A stretch of DNA of 64,000 nucleotides from RH-AL1 sp965277355 (GTDB lineage: Bacteria; Pseudomonadota; Alphaproteobacteria; Rhizobiales; Beijerinckiaceae). A program made the translations under genes and the position numbers. Where the stretch lies: positions 1,674,001 through 1,738,000 of the forward strand of contig CBDICN010000002.1 of assembly GCA_965277355.1 (NCBI GenBank), read 5' to 3'. This document shows, piece after piece, positions 53,127 to 63,830 of this stretch. The notes beneath the pieces were generated by a model that saw nothing but the letters and a program-made list of their open reading frames with translations, did no database searches and was not told the origin of the DNA. How positions within the stretch are numbered: position 1 is the stretch's first letter; each line of letters opens with the position of its first letter.

Positions 53127-53642
53127 TTAAATGCCGACCACTCTAGCTAGTCGGACCAGTGCGCCGTCTTGCATCTCGCGAGCGGTCTCGGTGTCCACGC
53201 CATCGACCATCGCCGACAAGAAGGCCGCCGCCTGCTGCTCCGCATCGGTATCGAGCCGTCCGAACGCACGTCGGAACCGCCCCGACTGGATCGTGGCGAT
53301 GTTCTCGATCAGCGCCGCGCCGCGCGGTGTCGCGTGGAGACACCGTTGGCGCCGGTCGGCCTCCCCGAGCCGGTTCGTCATATAGCCGCGATCGAGCAGG
53401 TCCTTGAGGACGCGGTTGAGGCTCTGCTTGGTAATCTTGAGGATCTCGAGCAGCTCGGCCACCGTCATCCCGGGCCGCCTCGCCACGAAGTAGAGCACGC
53501 GATGGTGGGCCCGCCCGAAGCCATCGCTGGCGAGGACGCGGTCGGCATCGGCCACGAAGTCGCGGTAGGCGAAGAACATCAGCTCGATCAGCTCGTAATG
53601 CGAGCCGACCGGCTCGGAGTCCCGCGCGATGCCCGCTATCAT
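53127..53642 (-). CDS. MarR-family transcriptional regulator
   Basis: The 171-residue dimeric winged-helix regulator has the DNA-binding segment MTVAELLEILKITKQSLNRVLKDLLDRGYM, the wing NRLGEADRRQRCLHATPRG, and N- and C-terminal dimerisation helices. It diverges from the branched-chain aminotransferase gene across 111 bp that contain an inverted repeat close to its own start, so autoregulation and control of ilvE are plausible. The ligand is unknown. Confidence 0.92.
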   Translation of the reverse strand: MIAGIARDSEPVGSHYELIELMFFAYRDFVADADRVLASDGFGRAHHRVLYFVARRPGMTVAELLEILKITKQSLNRVLKDLLDRGYMTNRLGEADRRQRCLHATPRGAALIENIATIQSGRFRRAFGRLDTDAEQQAAAFLSAMVDGVDTETAREMQDGALVRLARVVGI

Positions 53643-53653
53643 GCTCTGCCCCG

Positions 53654-53678
53654 ATTACGTCAGCATTGTTGACATAAA
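53654..53678. promoter_or_regulatory. candidate MarR operator
   Basis: ATTACGTCA and TGACATAAA are imperfect inverted arms (7 of 9) around a 7-base centre. The repeat begins 12 bases from the marR start codon and lies about 75 bp upstream of ilvE. Size and AT-rich outer arms fit a MarR dimer site. Confidence 0.45.
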
Positions 53679-53753
53679 TTCGGACGGACGCTACCCCTCA
53701 CCGGCCAGGCGCACAAGCGCCGCAACGGTTCTAAAAGAGCCAGGAGCCAAGCC

Positions 53754-54641
53754 ATGTCCGTCCTGCCTTTCGATAAGCGCGACGGCGTGATCTGGATGAA
53801 CGGCACGATGGTGCCTTGGGGCGATGCCAAGCTGCACGTGCTGTCGCACGGCTTGCACTACGCGTCCTCCGTTTTCGAGGGCGAGCGGGCCTACGGGGGC
53901 GATATCTTCAAGTCGCGCGAGCATTCCGAGCGCTTCCTGAACTCGGCGCGCATCCTCGACTTCCAGATTCCCTATTCTGCCGAGGAGCTCGACCGCATCA
54001 AGCGCGAGGTCGTGCGGGCCAACAACCAGACCGATTGCTACGTGCGCCCGATCGCCTGGCGCGGCAGCGAGATGATGGCGGTGGCCGCGCAGAACGCGAC
54101 GATCAACGTGGCGATTGCGGTCTGGGCCTGGCCCAGCATGTTCGACATGGAGACGAAGATGAACGGCATCAGGCTCGACATCGCCGAATACCGCCGCCCT
54201 GATCCGAGGACCGCGCCCTGCGACGCCAAAGCAGCGGGACTATACATGATCTGCACGATCTCCAAGCACGCGGCCGAGCGCAGAGGCTACGCCGACGCGA
54301 TGATGCTCGACTGGCAGGGCCGTGTCGCTGAGTGCACCGGCGCCAACATCTTCTTCACCAAGGGTGGCGTGATCCACACGCCGATCGCCGATTGCTTCCT
54401 CGACGGCATCACACGGCGTACGGTGATCGACCTCGCCAGGCGCCGCGGCATCGAGGTCGTCGAGCGGCGCATCCTGCCCGAGGAGCTGACGGGCCTCGAG
54501 GAATGTTTCATTTGCGGCACCGGCGCCGAGGTGACGCCGGTCGCCGAAATCGGACACTATCGCTTCCAACCCGGCGCGATCTCGCGCCAGCTGATCGAGG
54601 ATTATTCGGCGGAGGTCCAGCCGAAACGCCACGCGGCTTGA
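53754..54641 (+). CDS. ilvE: branched-chain amino acid aminotransferase
   Basis: The class IV PLP aminotransferase has 295 residues and interconverts Val, Leu and Ile with their 2-oxo acids. Motifs are HVLSHGLHYASSVFEGERAY, YVRPIAWRGSE, YMICTISKHAAERRGYADAMM with the PLP lysine (ISKHAA), and ECTGANIFFTKGG. A D-amino acid aminotransferase or ADC lyase of the same fold is less likely given the motif spacing. It diverges from a MarR regulator that may control it. Confidence 0.93.
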   Translation: MSVLPFDKRDGVIWMNGTMVPWGDAKLHVLSHGLHYASSVFEGERAYGGDIFKSREHSERFLNSARILDFQIPYSAEELDRIKREVVRANNQTDCYVRPIAWRGSEMMAVAAQNATINVAIAVWAWPSMFDMETKMNGIRLDIAEYRRPDPRTAPCDAKAAGLYMICTISKHAAERRGYADAMMLDWQGRVAECTGANIFFTKGGVIHTPIADCFLDGITRRTVIDLARRRGIEVVERRILPEELTGLEECFICGTGAEVTPVAEIGHYRFQPGAISRQLIEDYSAEVQPKRHAA

Positions 54642-54911
54642 GCCGGCTCGCTGCGTCGCCTTGGTCGGTCGGTAGTTGCAGGCCGCCTAGCTGAAACCGC
54701 CGGCAAGCGCCACCGTTGCAGTACGCCGCCAACCGGCGATTGGAAGCGCCCAAGCAGAGCGCCGCTGCTAGGCTCCGGACGCAAGCCGTGCCGCCCGCTG
54801 AAAGGAAGAAACGACAACCCCTATTCCGTTCGGCCGATGTCGGAACCCGCATGAAGTGGTGCTGTTCAAAAACGCTTAACAGGCAGAGGTTCGGAACGGG
54901 AGATCGACGCC

Positions 54912-55151
54912 ATGAAGGTTCTGACTGCATTCACGATAGCAGTGGCGATCCTCGTTGCGACCCCGTTGGTCGTCTCAGCCGAGTCTGCCACGCCAAGCGC
55001 CCGCGACATGAAAGGGCCACCAAATGCCGCGGGCTTCGGAAAAAATCGTAGCAGCCAAGGTCCGGTGGGCGGCGAAAGCGGAAGGACGACCGATGCGCCC
55101 TCCGCAACGAATATGAAGGGGCCGCCAAACGCCAATGGCTTCGCGAAGTGA
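54912..55151 (+). CDS. small exported protein with a repeated MKGPPNAxGFxK motif
   Basis: The 79-residue product has a signal peptide (MKVLTAFTIAVAILVA, cleavage after VSAES) and a mature part containing the near-duplicate blocks ARDMKGPPNAAGFGK (residues 30-44) and ATNMKGPPNANGFAK (65-79), linked by a Ser/Gly-rich stretch. A gagat site precedes the ATG. I know no family for it. The 270 bp upstream holds no other gene. A short basic secreted repeat protein could bind wall polymers, but this is a guess. Confidence 0.55.
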   Translation: MKVLTAFTIAVAILVATPLVVSAESATPSARDMKGPPNAAGFGKNRSSQGPVGGESGRTTDAPSATNMKGPPNANGFAK

Positions 55152-55405
55152 CCGGGTGCTAGCCGAACCAGATGGTCGAGCGCCAGAACGCGTTGCGATA
55201 GTGCTCGGGCTTGGCGTCATGTGGTTTGGGAGGTCAACGCTGGCTTAATCTGCCCGTACGCTCGCTCTCCTCAAATGTGGTATCAAACGATTTCGTGCGT
55301 CCAGTTAAGGGTGAAACAGACTTGGCCCCTGCACCAGCGGCGAAAGCCAGTCTCCGGTTCCAGCCATGCGCCCCGCACTCGCTCCGCATTGCCGGCCGGA
55401 GCGGC
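55152..55405. other. 254-bp gap with a possible gene-end fragment
   Basis: No whole gene was found. On the minus strand, 55159-55219 reads as HDAKPEHYRNAFWRSTIWFG then stop, which looks like the tail of a lost protein. No terminator with a T-run was found for rpoD. Confidence 0.3.
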
Positions 55406-57451
<2,046 letters not shown>

Positions 57452-57592
57452 CCAGTCCTCTTGCAAACCCCGGCTTTCGAAGCCGTCGCCTGATTGAAAC
57501 GGCCAGACCGAAGTCCGACCTACCTATACGTTGACGCGATAGTTGGAATGGGCGCTCATCGGCATGCCGGCCAAATTCGCCGGAAGCGGCAT

Positions 57593-59533
57593 TCAAAGCG
57601 CCGAGCCCAGCCGACCCGACAGCGCCCCAAACCCATCGACTGCTGCCTCCGTACCGACGAGCGCGCTAAGCTGCTCCTGTATGTCGCGCATGCGGGCCAT
57701 GTTGGGCTCGCTAGCGTCGCTAGCTAGGGCTGCCTCGGCGGAAAGCAACTCTCTATGTAACGCCCGTGCTTTGTGATGCAAGGTCAGGGCCTGGCGCAGA
57801 ACGGCACCGGCATCCTGCGGCGCGGCCTCAGGCTGCACATACCACATCGAGCTGGCCCCCGCTCTGTCCAATCGCGCCAGGACCCCGGCGAAGCCCGCCT
57901 CCAAGAGAGCCGACCGGAGGGCGACGGCCGAGCCGACGTCGTCGTGGACGAGATCGAGAATGTTGTCGCGCAGCGAGGTCATTTCGGGAGCGTCGAACTC
58001 GAGGTTCACCAGGTCCTCGCCCTGTTCCTCGACGAGGACCGGATGGGCGAGCACGATGAGCATGATCATCGCCTCCCGCGGCATGAAGGCCGCCGGCGAC
58101 CTGCGCAACGCCAGCGATCGCGCGAGGCTGGGACTCGCGGCGAGCGGCACCGTCAGGTAGCCGGTGCGCTCCTGCGTCCGGCCCCACGACGCCTCGCGGT
58201 TGCGCGATCCTTTCGCGTAGGTCCTGCCGGCGTAGCCTCGCTCGCGCGGCCCTCCGGCAGCCCCAGAGCCGAATAAGGCCCGCAGCCGGCGATCGAACTC
58301 GGCGCGATAGTGCCGTCGCAAAGGCTCGTCCCTGATGCTCGCCGCGACCGCGGCGGTGTCGCGCTCGAGGGACGCGCGCTGCTCCGGAGTGGACAGCGCA
58401 CGTGCCTCTGTCTCACGCGCCCATAGCATGTCGACGAACGGTCGCGCGGCTTCGAGGACGGCCTGCATTCCCGCGGAACCGGCGGCGCGGATCAACTCGT
58501 CGGGATCCTGGCCGTCCGGCAGCAGCGCGAAGGCCAGCGTTCGCGACGGGCCGATCATCGGCAACGCCATCTCGGCCGCGCGGTAGGCCGCCTTGCGGCC
58601 GGCCTTGTCGCCGTCGAAGCACAGCAGCGGCTCGCTCGCCATCGACCACAAAAGCCCGACCTGCTCCTCGGTCAGCGCGGTGCCGAGCCCCGCGACTGTC
58701 TCCGGAAAACCGGCGGCATGCATCGCGACCACGTCGATGTAGCCCTCGACAGCGATCACCCGTCCCCTGTCGTGCGCCGCCTTGCGGGCACGATGGTGGT
58801 TGAAGAGCACGTGACCCTTGTGGAAGAGCGGCGTCTCGGGCGAATTGAGGTACTTTGGCTGAATATCCTTTTCGAGCGAGCGGCCGCCGAACGCGATGAC
58901 TTTCCCGGAGCGATCGGTGATCGGAAAGATGACGCGGTCGCGGAACCGGTCGTAGGGCACCGGGATGTCCTCGCCGTGGATGAGCAGGCCAGCCTCGCAC
59001 ATGATGCCGCCGTCGGCGCCCTTCGCGGCGAGGGCGTCGCGCAGGGCGTAGCGGTCCGCCGGCGCGTAGCCGACCCGGAAGGTCGCGCGGCTCTCGCCGG
59101 CAATGCCGCGACTATCGAGATAGGCGCGGGCCTTGGCGCCGCCGGCCCCGGCGAGAGTGCGTTCGAAGAAGGACGCTGCCCACTCGAGGACTTCGTGCAA
59201 TCCGGCGCGGCGCTGCTCCTGGCGTTCGCGCTCCGGCGAGCGGGCCGGCAGCGCGAGGCCCGCCTCCGCGGCAAGCCGCTCCACCGTCTCGGGAAAGGAG
59301 AGCCCCTCTGTCTGCATGACGAAATCGAAGATGTTGCCGTTCTTGCCGGCCGACATGTCGAACCAGGCCATTTTCTGGTCGTTGACGAAGAAACTTGGCG
59401 TCCGTTCCTGCCCGAATGGGGAGAGTCCGACAAGCTCACGGCCGGCCTTGGCGAGCTTGACGCGGCGGCGCACCACCTCGGACACCGGAAGCCGAGCCTT
59501 GATCTCGTCGAGAAAAGATGGCGGGAAGCGCAT
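57593..59533 (-). CDS. dnaG: DNA primase with degenerate zinc-binding domain
   Basis: The primase synthesises RNA primers at the replication fork. The 646-residue protein has a TOPRIM core (VIAVEGYIDVVAMHAAG with the catalytic Glu, and LLCFDGDKAGRKAAYRA with the metal-binding Asps) and a C-terminal DnaB-interaction region. The N-terminal domain aligns with the CHC2 zinc finger but has SPFGQERTPSFFVNDQK and WFDMSAGKNGN where the finger has CPFHNEKTPSF and HCFGCG: all Cys and His ligands are gone. The fold may survive without zinc; similar sequences occur in rhizobial primases, as I recall them. It is downstream of panB/yqeY and upstream of rpoD. Confidence 0.95.
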   Translation of the reverse strand: MRFPPSFLDEIKARLPVSEVVRRRVKLAKAGRELVGLSPFGQERTPSFFVNDQKMAWFDMSAGKNGNIFDFVMQTEGLSFPETVERLAAEAGLALPARSPERERQEQRRAGLHEVLEWAASFFERTLAGAGGAKARAYLDSRGIAGESRATFRVGYAPADRYALRDALAAKGADGGIMCEAGLLIHGEDIPVPYDRFRDRVIFPITDRSGKVIAFGGRSLEKDIQPKYLNSPETPLFHKGHVLFNHHRARKAAHDRGRVIAVEGYIDVVAMHAAGFPETVAGLGTALTEEQVGLLWSMASEPLLCFDGDKAGRKAAYRAAEMALPMIGPSRTLAFALLPDGQDPDELIRAAGSAGMQAVLEAARPFVDMLWARETEARALSTPEQRASLERDTAAVAASIRDEPLRRHYRAEFDRRLRALFGSGAAGGPRERGYAGRTYAKGSRNREASWGRTQERTGYLTVPLAASPSLARSLALRRSPAAFMPREAMIMLIVLAHPVLVEEQGEDLVNLEFDAPEMTSLRDNILDLVHDDVGSAVALRSALLEAGFAGVLARLDRAGASSMWYVQPEAAPQDAGAVLRQALTLHHKARALHRELLSAEAALASDASEPNMARMRDIQEQLSALVGTEAAVDGFGALSGRLGSAL

Positions 59534-59639
59534 GAGACCACATCTATACGGCGCCGCCTGACGGGGCCGAGCTTATCCCCCCAATCAACAGGGTCGGATT
59601 GGTAATTATCTAAGATGCGGCAGCAAAGGTGCAGCGGCC

Positions 59640-60449
59640 ATGAGCAAAACGAGCCGGTTCCTCGACATGAAGCGGCGGGGCGAACCGATCGCCGTGCTGA
59701 CCGCCTACGACGCCCCGACGGCGGCGGCGGAGGAGCGCGCCGGCATCGACCTCATCCTCGTCGGCGACAGCGTCGGCACCAACATGCTCGGCTACAGCGA
59801 CGAGCGCGAAGTCAAGCTCGCCGACATCCTGCATCACCTGCGCGCGGTCCGTCGCGGCGCGCCGGAGGCGACGATCCTCGCCGACCTGCCTTACGCCACA
59901 TACGACAGCGGGGCGCAGGCCGTGGCCTCGGCGCGCGCCCTCGTCGCGGCCGGGGCCGACATGGTGAAGTTCGAAGGCGCACGACCCGAGATCGTCAAGG
60001 CGATCACGGCTGCGGGCATCGCCGTCAGCGGCCATCTCGGGCTCGAGCCGCAGCATCACGAAGAGAAGCGGCTGAAAAGCACGACCGCGGAGGCCGCGCT
60101 TCGGCTCGAGACCGACGCCATGGCGCTAGACCGTGCCGGAGTCGGGCTCTTGATCCTGGAGATGATCCCGGAAGAGGTCGCCACGCGAATCAGCAAGATG
60201 GTGACCGTCCCGACGATCGGGATCGGCGCGGGACGCGGTTGCGACGGCCAGGTGCTGGTGATCACCGACGTGCTGGGCTACACGGATGTCGTTTATCGCC
60301 ACAACCATCGCTTCGCCGAGGTCGGTGCTGCCGTCCGCGACGCCGCGGCGGCCTTCACCCAGGCGGTCCGTGCCAAAACCTTCCCCGGCCGCGCCAACGT
60401 CTTCCCGATGCCAAAGGCGGAACTGGCCCTTATGGAGGATGAAGGCTAG
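59640..60449 (+). CDS. panB: 3-methyl-2-oxobutanoate hydroxymethyltransferase
   Basis: The enzyme makes ketopantoate from 2-oxoisovalerate and methylene-tetrahydrofolate, the first step of pantothenate synthesis. The 269-residue product has AVLTAYDAPTAAAEERAG, LILVGDSVGTNMLGY (metal Asp), ILADLPYATY, MVKFEGA, GHLGLEPQHH and GIGAGRGCDGQVLV. It diverges from dnaG, and its stop TAG overlaps the yqeY stop on the other strand within the palindrome CTAG. panC is not nearby. Confidence 0.96.
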   Translation: MSKTSRFLDMKRRGEPIAVLTAYDAPTAAAEERAGIDLILVGDSVGTNMLGYSDEREVKLADILHHLRAVRRGAPEATILADLPYATYDSGAQAVASARALVAAGADMVKFEGARPEIVKAITAAGIAVSGHLGLEPQHHEEKRLKSTTAEAALRLETDAMALDRAGVGLLILEMIPEEVATRISKMVTVPTIGIGAGRGCDGQVLVITDVLGYTDVVYRHNHRFAEVGAAVRDAAAAFTQAVRAKTFPGRANVFPMPKAELALMEDEG

Positions 60450-60895
60450 CGCGTCAGCCTGGCCTTCACCGTCGCGCTCGCCTTGCCAAAGTCCATTCGG
60501 CCGGCATGCGCGGCCTTCAGCGCCGCGACGACCTTGCCCATGTCCTTGATCGACGCGGCGCCGGTCTCGGCGATAGCCGAGTCGATCGCTCCGGCAACAT
60601 CGGCATCGCTCATCTGCTGCGGCAGGAATTCTTGGATGATCGCGATCTCCCCCGCTTCCACTTGGGCCAGTTCATCGCGTCCCGCGTTCCTGTAGATTTC
60701 GAGCGATTCGGCTCGGCTCTTCACCATCTTCTGCAGCGTGGCCAGAACATCCTGATCGTCGACCGTCTTGCCCTGCCCGCGCGCCTCGATATCACGATCT
60801 TTGAGCGCGGCATTGACGAGCCGCAAGGTCTCGACCCGCCGCTTCTGACCGGCTTTCATCGCCGTCTTCAATTCTGTGTTGATCAAATCACGCAT
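60446..60895 (-). CDS. yqeY: GatB/YqeY family protein
   Basis: The 149-residue helical protein has MRDLINTELKTAMKAGQKRRVETLRLVNAA, then KMVKSRAESLEIYRNAGRDELA, EIAIIQEFLPQQMSD and MGKVVAALKAAHAGRMDFGKAS, all typical of the YqeY family, which resembles the tRNA-binding tail of GatB. A role near amidotransferases or tRNA is assumed. The ATG at 60895 is preferred over an upstream TTG. In many alphaproteobacteria it precedes dnaG directly; here panB is interposed. Confidence 0.93.
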   Translation of the reverse strand: MRDLINTELKTAMKAGQKRRVETLRLVNAALKDRDIEARGQGKTVDDQDVLATLQKMVKSRAESLEIYRNAGRDELAQVEAGEIAIIQEFLPQQMSDADVAGAIDSAIAETGAASIKDMGKVVAALKAAHAGRMDFGKASATVKARLTR

Positions 60896-61065
60896 CAATT
60901 CTGCCCTATCCCAGACGTTGCGCCGCGAGTTGCGTTGGGATAAGGCTATTCACAGCAAAAACACTGATTTTGCAAACGATCACGGACATTTCCTAGCCAA
61001 GTTATTGCCGGTATCGTATCGAGCCGGCGATGGCTGAGCGCCTAAGTCGCTGTTGGCGTTCCATG

Positions 61066-61100
61066 CTGTATCGGCGAGAGAACCTGTATCGGCGAGAGAA
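61066..61100 (+). repeat. tandem 17-bp repeat over the ribosome-binding region
   Basis: Two identical copies of ctgtatcggcgagagaa (61066-61082 and 61084-61100) are separated by one base and end two bases before the ATG of the next gene. The repeat duplicates the purine-rich gagagaa that would serve as the ribosome site. A recent slippage or duplication is the likely origin. Confidence 0.8.
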
Positions 61101-61102
61101 TA

Positions 61103-61894
61103 ATGCGTCGTCCACTAAAGCCGTTCGTGACAGAATACAAAGGGTCGAGCCGGCGCCAGAAGGAAGCCGGCGGCCCCGAGCAGACCTTCAATACTGAAGC
61201 TCGTTCCATTGGCGGCAAACGCTCGGCCTCCGCCTTCGATGCCAAACCGTTCGAAGCCCCCCTTCAGGATGCGAAATCTCGCCCGACCCAGTCATCGCCC
61301 CGCGCCGACATGCGCTTCAATCCAGCCAGCAACGAGGACAGCTACGAGGCGGCGCTGCGAGCCGCGGACGCTCTTTTCGCGCCGATGAACAATACCGCCA
61401 AGCCGTTGCAACCGGATTGGACCGAAGCCGAGCAGGCGAGCCGTGACATTTCGCAGTCCTCGCGTGCGCCTGGCGATTTTGCCGAGAATGGCAAGATGCC
61501 GCCATCCGGTAGCGGTCGCATTCTGCGCAGCCTCGAGGAGCCGCAGGCGCCTAGCTTCGCCCATCTCGAGGAGGCGCTGCCCAAACGCCGCGGACGCAAG
61601 CCGGGCTCCAAGAACAAGCCAAAGACTTCGGTTCGCGATGATGCGCCGGGTACCCCGATGCCCACAGCGCGACCCACCGAGGTGGCGCGGACTTTTCAAT
61701 ATGCGATAAGCGCCTGTGAACCGCTTGCGGGCGCCCCCAGTCTCGCATCCGGCGCGCGGGGCGCAATCACCGCCTTGCCGCCGCTGCCGAAACGGCGGGC
61801 GACCCGACCGCCACGCGAGCGGTTCGCCTGGGTGCGCACGAGGCTCGCACCCGGCGAGCGTTGGAAGCGGCGTCTGCCCAAGGTGATCTGGTAG
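61103..61894 (+). CDS. hypothetical protein with an AT-hook-like basic motif
   Basis: The 263-residue product is mostly polar and probably disordered. It has one sharp basic motif, LPKRRGRKPGSKNKPK at about residues 160-175, which contains the RGRKP core of AT-hooks (H-NS-like or HMG-type minor-groove binding). Its C-terminus is also basic (RERFAWVRTRLAPGERWKRR, then LPKVIW) and looks conserved. There is no signal peptide or membrane span. A nucleoid-associated role is suggested by the hook alone. The start ATG follows a duplicated 17-bp leader. Confidence 0.6.
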   Translation: MRRPLKPFVTEYKGSSRRQKEAGGPEQTFNTEARSIGGKRSASAFDAKPFEAPLQDAKSRPTQSSPRADMRFNPASNEDSYEAALRAADALFAPMNNTAKPLQPDWTEAEQASRDISQSSRAPGDFAENGKMPPSGSGRILRSLEEPQAPSFAHLEEALPKRRGRKPGSKNKPKTSVRDDAPGTPMPTARPTEVARTFQYAISACEPLAGAPSLASGARGAITALPPLPKRRATRPPRERFAWVRTRLAPGERWKRRLPKVIW

Positions 61895-61995
61895 GCGCCT
61901 GCCCCCGGTCTGATTGTCGTTTGGCCGCCTGATCCACATATGACTGTCGAGAGCACTTGCTCTTTCTCTGTTCGGGTTCACAGGCAGGTTTTCTG

Positions 61996-62955
61996 ATGTC
62001 GACCGTTATGTCCTTCTCTCGCCCCCGCAGGGCCTCGTTGGCGCTTGTCGCGGCGCTGGCCATCGGCGTCGCGAGCGCCCTTTCCGTCACGATTGCCGAT
62101 GCCCGGATTGGCGGCGGTGGATCGTTCGGCAGCCGCGGCTCGCGCACCTTCAGTATGCCCTCAGCGACGCCGACGGCACCGCGTGCCGCGCCATTCAGCC
62201 GCTCCGCGACGCCTAGTGGCGCCCCGTCGAACGGCTTCTCCCGCCCCGGCCTGTTCGGCGGCGGCGGCTTTGGGCGCGGTCTTCTCGGCGGGTTCCTCGG
62301 CGCTGGCCTTTTCGGCTTGTTCTTTGGCGGCGGCTTCGGCGGCGGGCTCGGCGGCGGCATGTCGATCGTCGGCCTGCTGCTACAACTCGCCCTGATCTTC
62401 TTCGCGGTTCGCTTCTTGATGTCGTTCTTCCGCAATCGCCAGCCGGCGTTCGGCGGCGGCATGTCCTCGTTCGGCTTCGGAGGCGGCGCTGGCGGCACGC
62501 CGAACGGGGTGGGCTCCGGCGCGCGCGCCCCGCAGGGCACGCCGATCACCATCGGCCCGCAGGATTATCAGGCATTCGAGCAGCGGCTGGTCGAGAGCCA
62601 GGCCGCCTACAGCAACGGCGATATCGCGCTCCTGCGTCGTGTCGCGACACGGGAGATGAGCGGCAACTTCGAGCAGGAACTCGCCAACAACGATCGGCAG
62701 GGCGTCGTCAACAAGATCTCCGACGTCCGGCTCCAGAGTGGTGACCTGTCGGAAGCCTGGCGCGAGAGCGGGACGGACTACGCCACCGTCGCGATGCGGT
62801 TCTCGCTCGTGGACACCACGCTCGACAAACGCACCGGCAACATCATCGAGGGTGATCCGAGGACACCTCAGACGGTGACGGAAGTCTGGACATTTATGCG
62901 GTCAGCCGGCGCCGGACCCGCCGCCTGGGTCCTTTCCGGCATCCAACAGACCTGA
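61996..62955 (+). CDS. Tim44-like domain membrane protein (second copy)
   Basis: The 319-residue product has an N-terminal hydrophobic signal/anchor (SLALVAALAIGVASAL), a Gly/Ser-rich stretch (IGGGGSFGSRGSRTFS), a Gly-rich hydrophobic region with a second span (MSIVGLLLQLALIFFAVRFL), and a C-terminal Tim44-like domain from about residue 190 (YQAFEQRLVESQAAYSNGD to EVWTFMRS). This architecture (Gly-rich, two spans, Tim44) is a separate subgroup from the protein at 7347-8057. ATG 61996 is chosen over an upstream reading. The function in bacteria is not established. Confidence 0.82.
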   Translation: MSTVMSFSRPRRASLALVAALAIGVASALSVTIADARIGGGGSFGSRGSRTFSMPSATPTAPRAAPFSRSATPSGAPSNGFSRPGLFGGGGFGRGLLGGFLGAGLFGLFFGGGFGGGLGGGMSIVGLLLQLALIFFAVRFLMSFFRNRQPAFGGGMSSFGFGGGAGGTPNGVGSGARAPQGTPITIGPQDYQAFEQRLVESQAAYSNGDIALLRRVATREMSGNFEQELANNDRQGVVNKISDVRLQSGDLSEAWRESGTDYATVAMRFSLVDTTLDKRTGNIIEGDPRTPQTVTEVWTFMRSAGAGPAAWVLSGIQQT

Positions 62956-63045
62956 TCGCGGTCCGCCCGCGATCGCTGTTGCCAGGTCGGTCGAACTTGA
63001 CACATCATCGGCCCGGGTCGGTTCTCGGTCCTACAGAGTAGGCGT

Positions 63046-63732
63046 GTGGACGACATGGCGAGCGAGCCTCACACGGTCGGCGCGGGTGCGAGCCGCGCGG
63101 CGCCGGAGGTGTGCGCCTCCCATGACGCATCGACGGTCAACACGCTGCGCCAGGCCATGCGTCGCGCCAGCATCGAGAGCGCGGAGCGAGCCGGCGTGGT
63201 GTCGGACCTACGGTCTGCTCGGTTCGCCCGGCTCGAGATGCTGCAGGACGCTCTGAAGCCGCTCAACGCGCAGATCCCGCACGACGTCGACCTGTTCGAG
63301 ATGAGCGTGCTGCCGGGCCTCACGCCGCGGCTTTTTATCGACATCATCGGCTTCGTGGAGATGGGGCGCGACGCGCGCGCCTACCGCTTCTTCCAAGATA
63401 CACGTCACGGCCGGGAGTTGATCGCCGAGAGCGCCGATATCGACCGGCTTATCGACGCGGTGACCGACTACGTCGCCCGGCGCCTTCTGGAAAGGGAGCG
63501 TGCTCTGGCGGCCTCGGTCGAGGAGCATAGATCTCCCGCGGCGACGGTGGACAACGACGCGCTGGTACGTCGAGCCGAGCACGTCGGGTCGACGCCCAAG
63601 CCGAGGTCGGCGCTCGACTTGATATCCGCCGCCTTCTGGTTCCTCATCCACGTTCTAGGGTCCGTGACCTTCTTCCTTTTGCTCGCATTCGCCGGCTGGC
63701 TGATCTGGAACGGCATGCATAAGCCGACTTGA
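63046..63732 (+). CDS. hypothetical protein with C-terminal membrane anchor
   Basis: The 228-residue product has a helical cytosolic body (ARFARLEMLQDALKPLNAQI; LFEMSVLPGLTPRLFIDIIGF; ARAYRFFQDTRHGRELI) and a C-terminal membrane helix (LISAAFWFLIHVLG, then FFLLLAFAGWLIW) near the end, so it is tail-anchored. Similar proteins are common in rhizobial genomes without known function. The start is GTG at 63046 or ATG at 63055; the GTG is taken here with low certainty. Confidence 0.6.
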   Translation: MDDMASEPHTVGAGASRAAPEVCASHDASTVNTLRQAMRRASIESAERAGVVSDLRSARFARLEMLQDALKPLNAQIPHDVDLFEMSVLPGLTPRLFIDIIGFVEMGRDARAYRFFQDTRHGRELIAESADIDRLIDAVTDYVARRLLERERALAASVEEHRSPAATVDNDALVRRAEHVGSTPKPRSALDLISAAFWFLIHVLGSVTFFLLLAFAGWLIWNGMHKPT

Positions 63733-63830
63733 GCGCCTGTGCTTTGCCGCCGAGGAGGCACGCTGAGATCCATGCCCATCGTCCTTTCATACGCCGTTCC
63801 GGTTCGCCGAGGCCGGTGCGCTTGACTCTC

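Noticed and set aside
55300..55400. Possible tRNA-like sequence before rpoD
   Set aside because: There is no acceptor stem, and no T-loop consensus (GTTCRANNC) with matching arms.
60940..61010. AT-rich stretch with ttcacagc-like words upstream of yqeY as a second origin-like site
   Set aside because: No good DnaA boxes and no synteny support; it is more likely just the promoter of yqeY.
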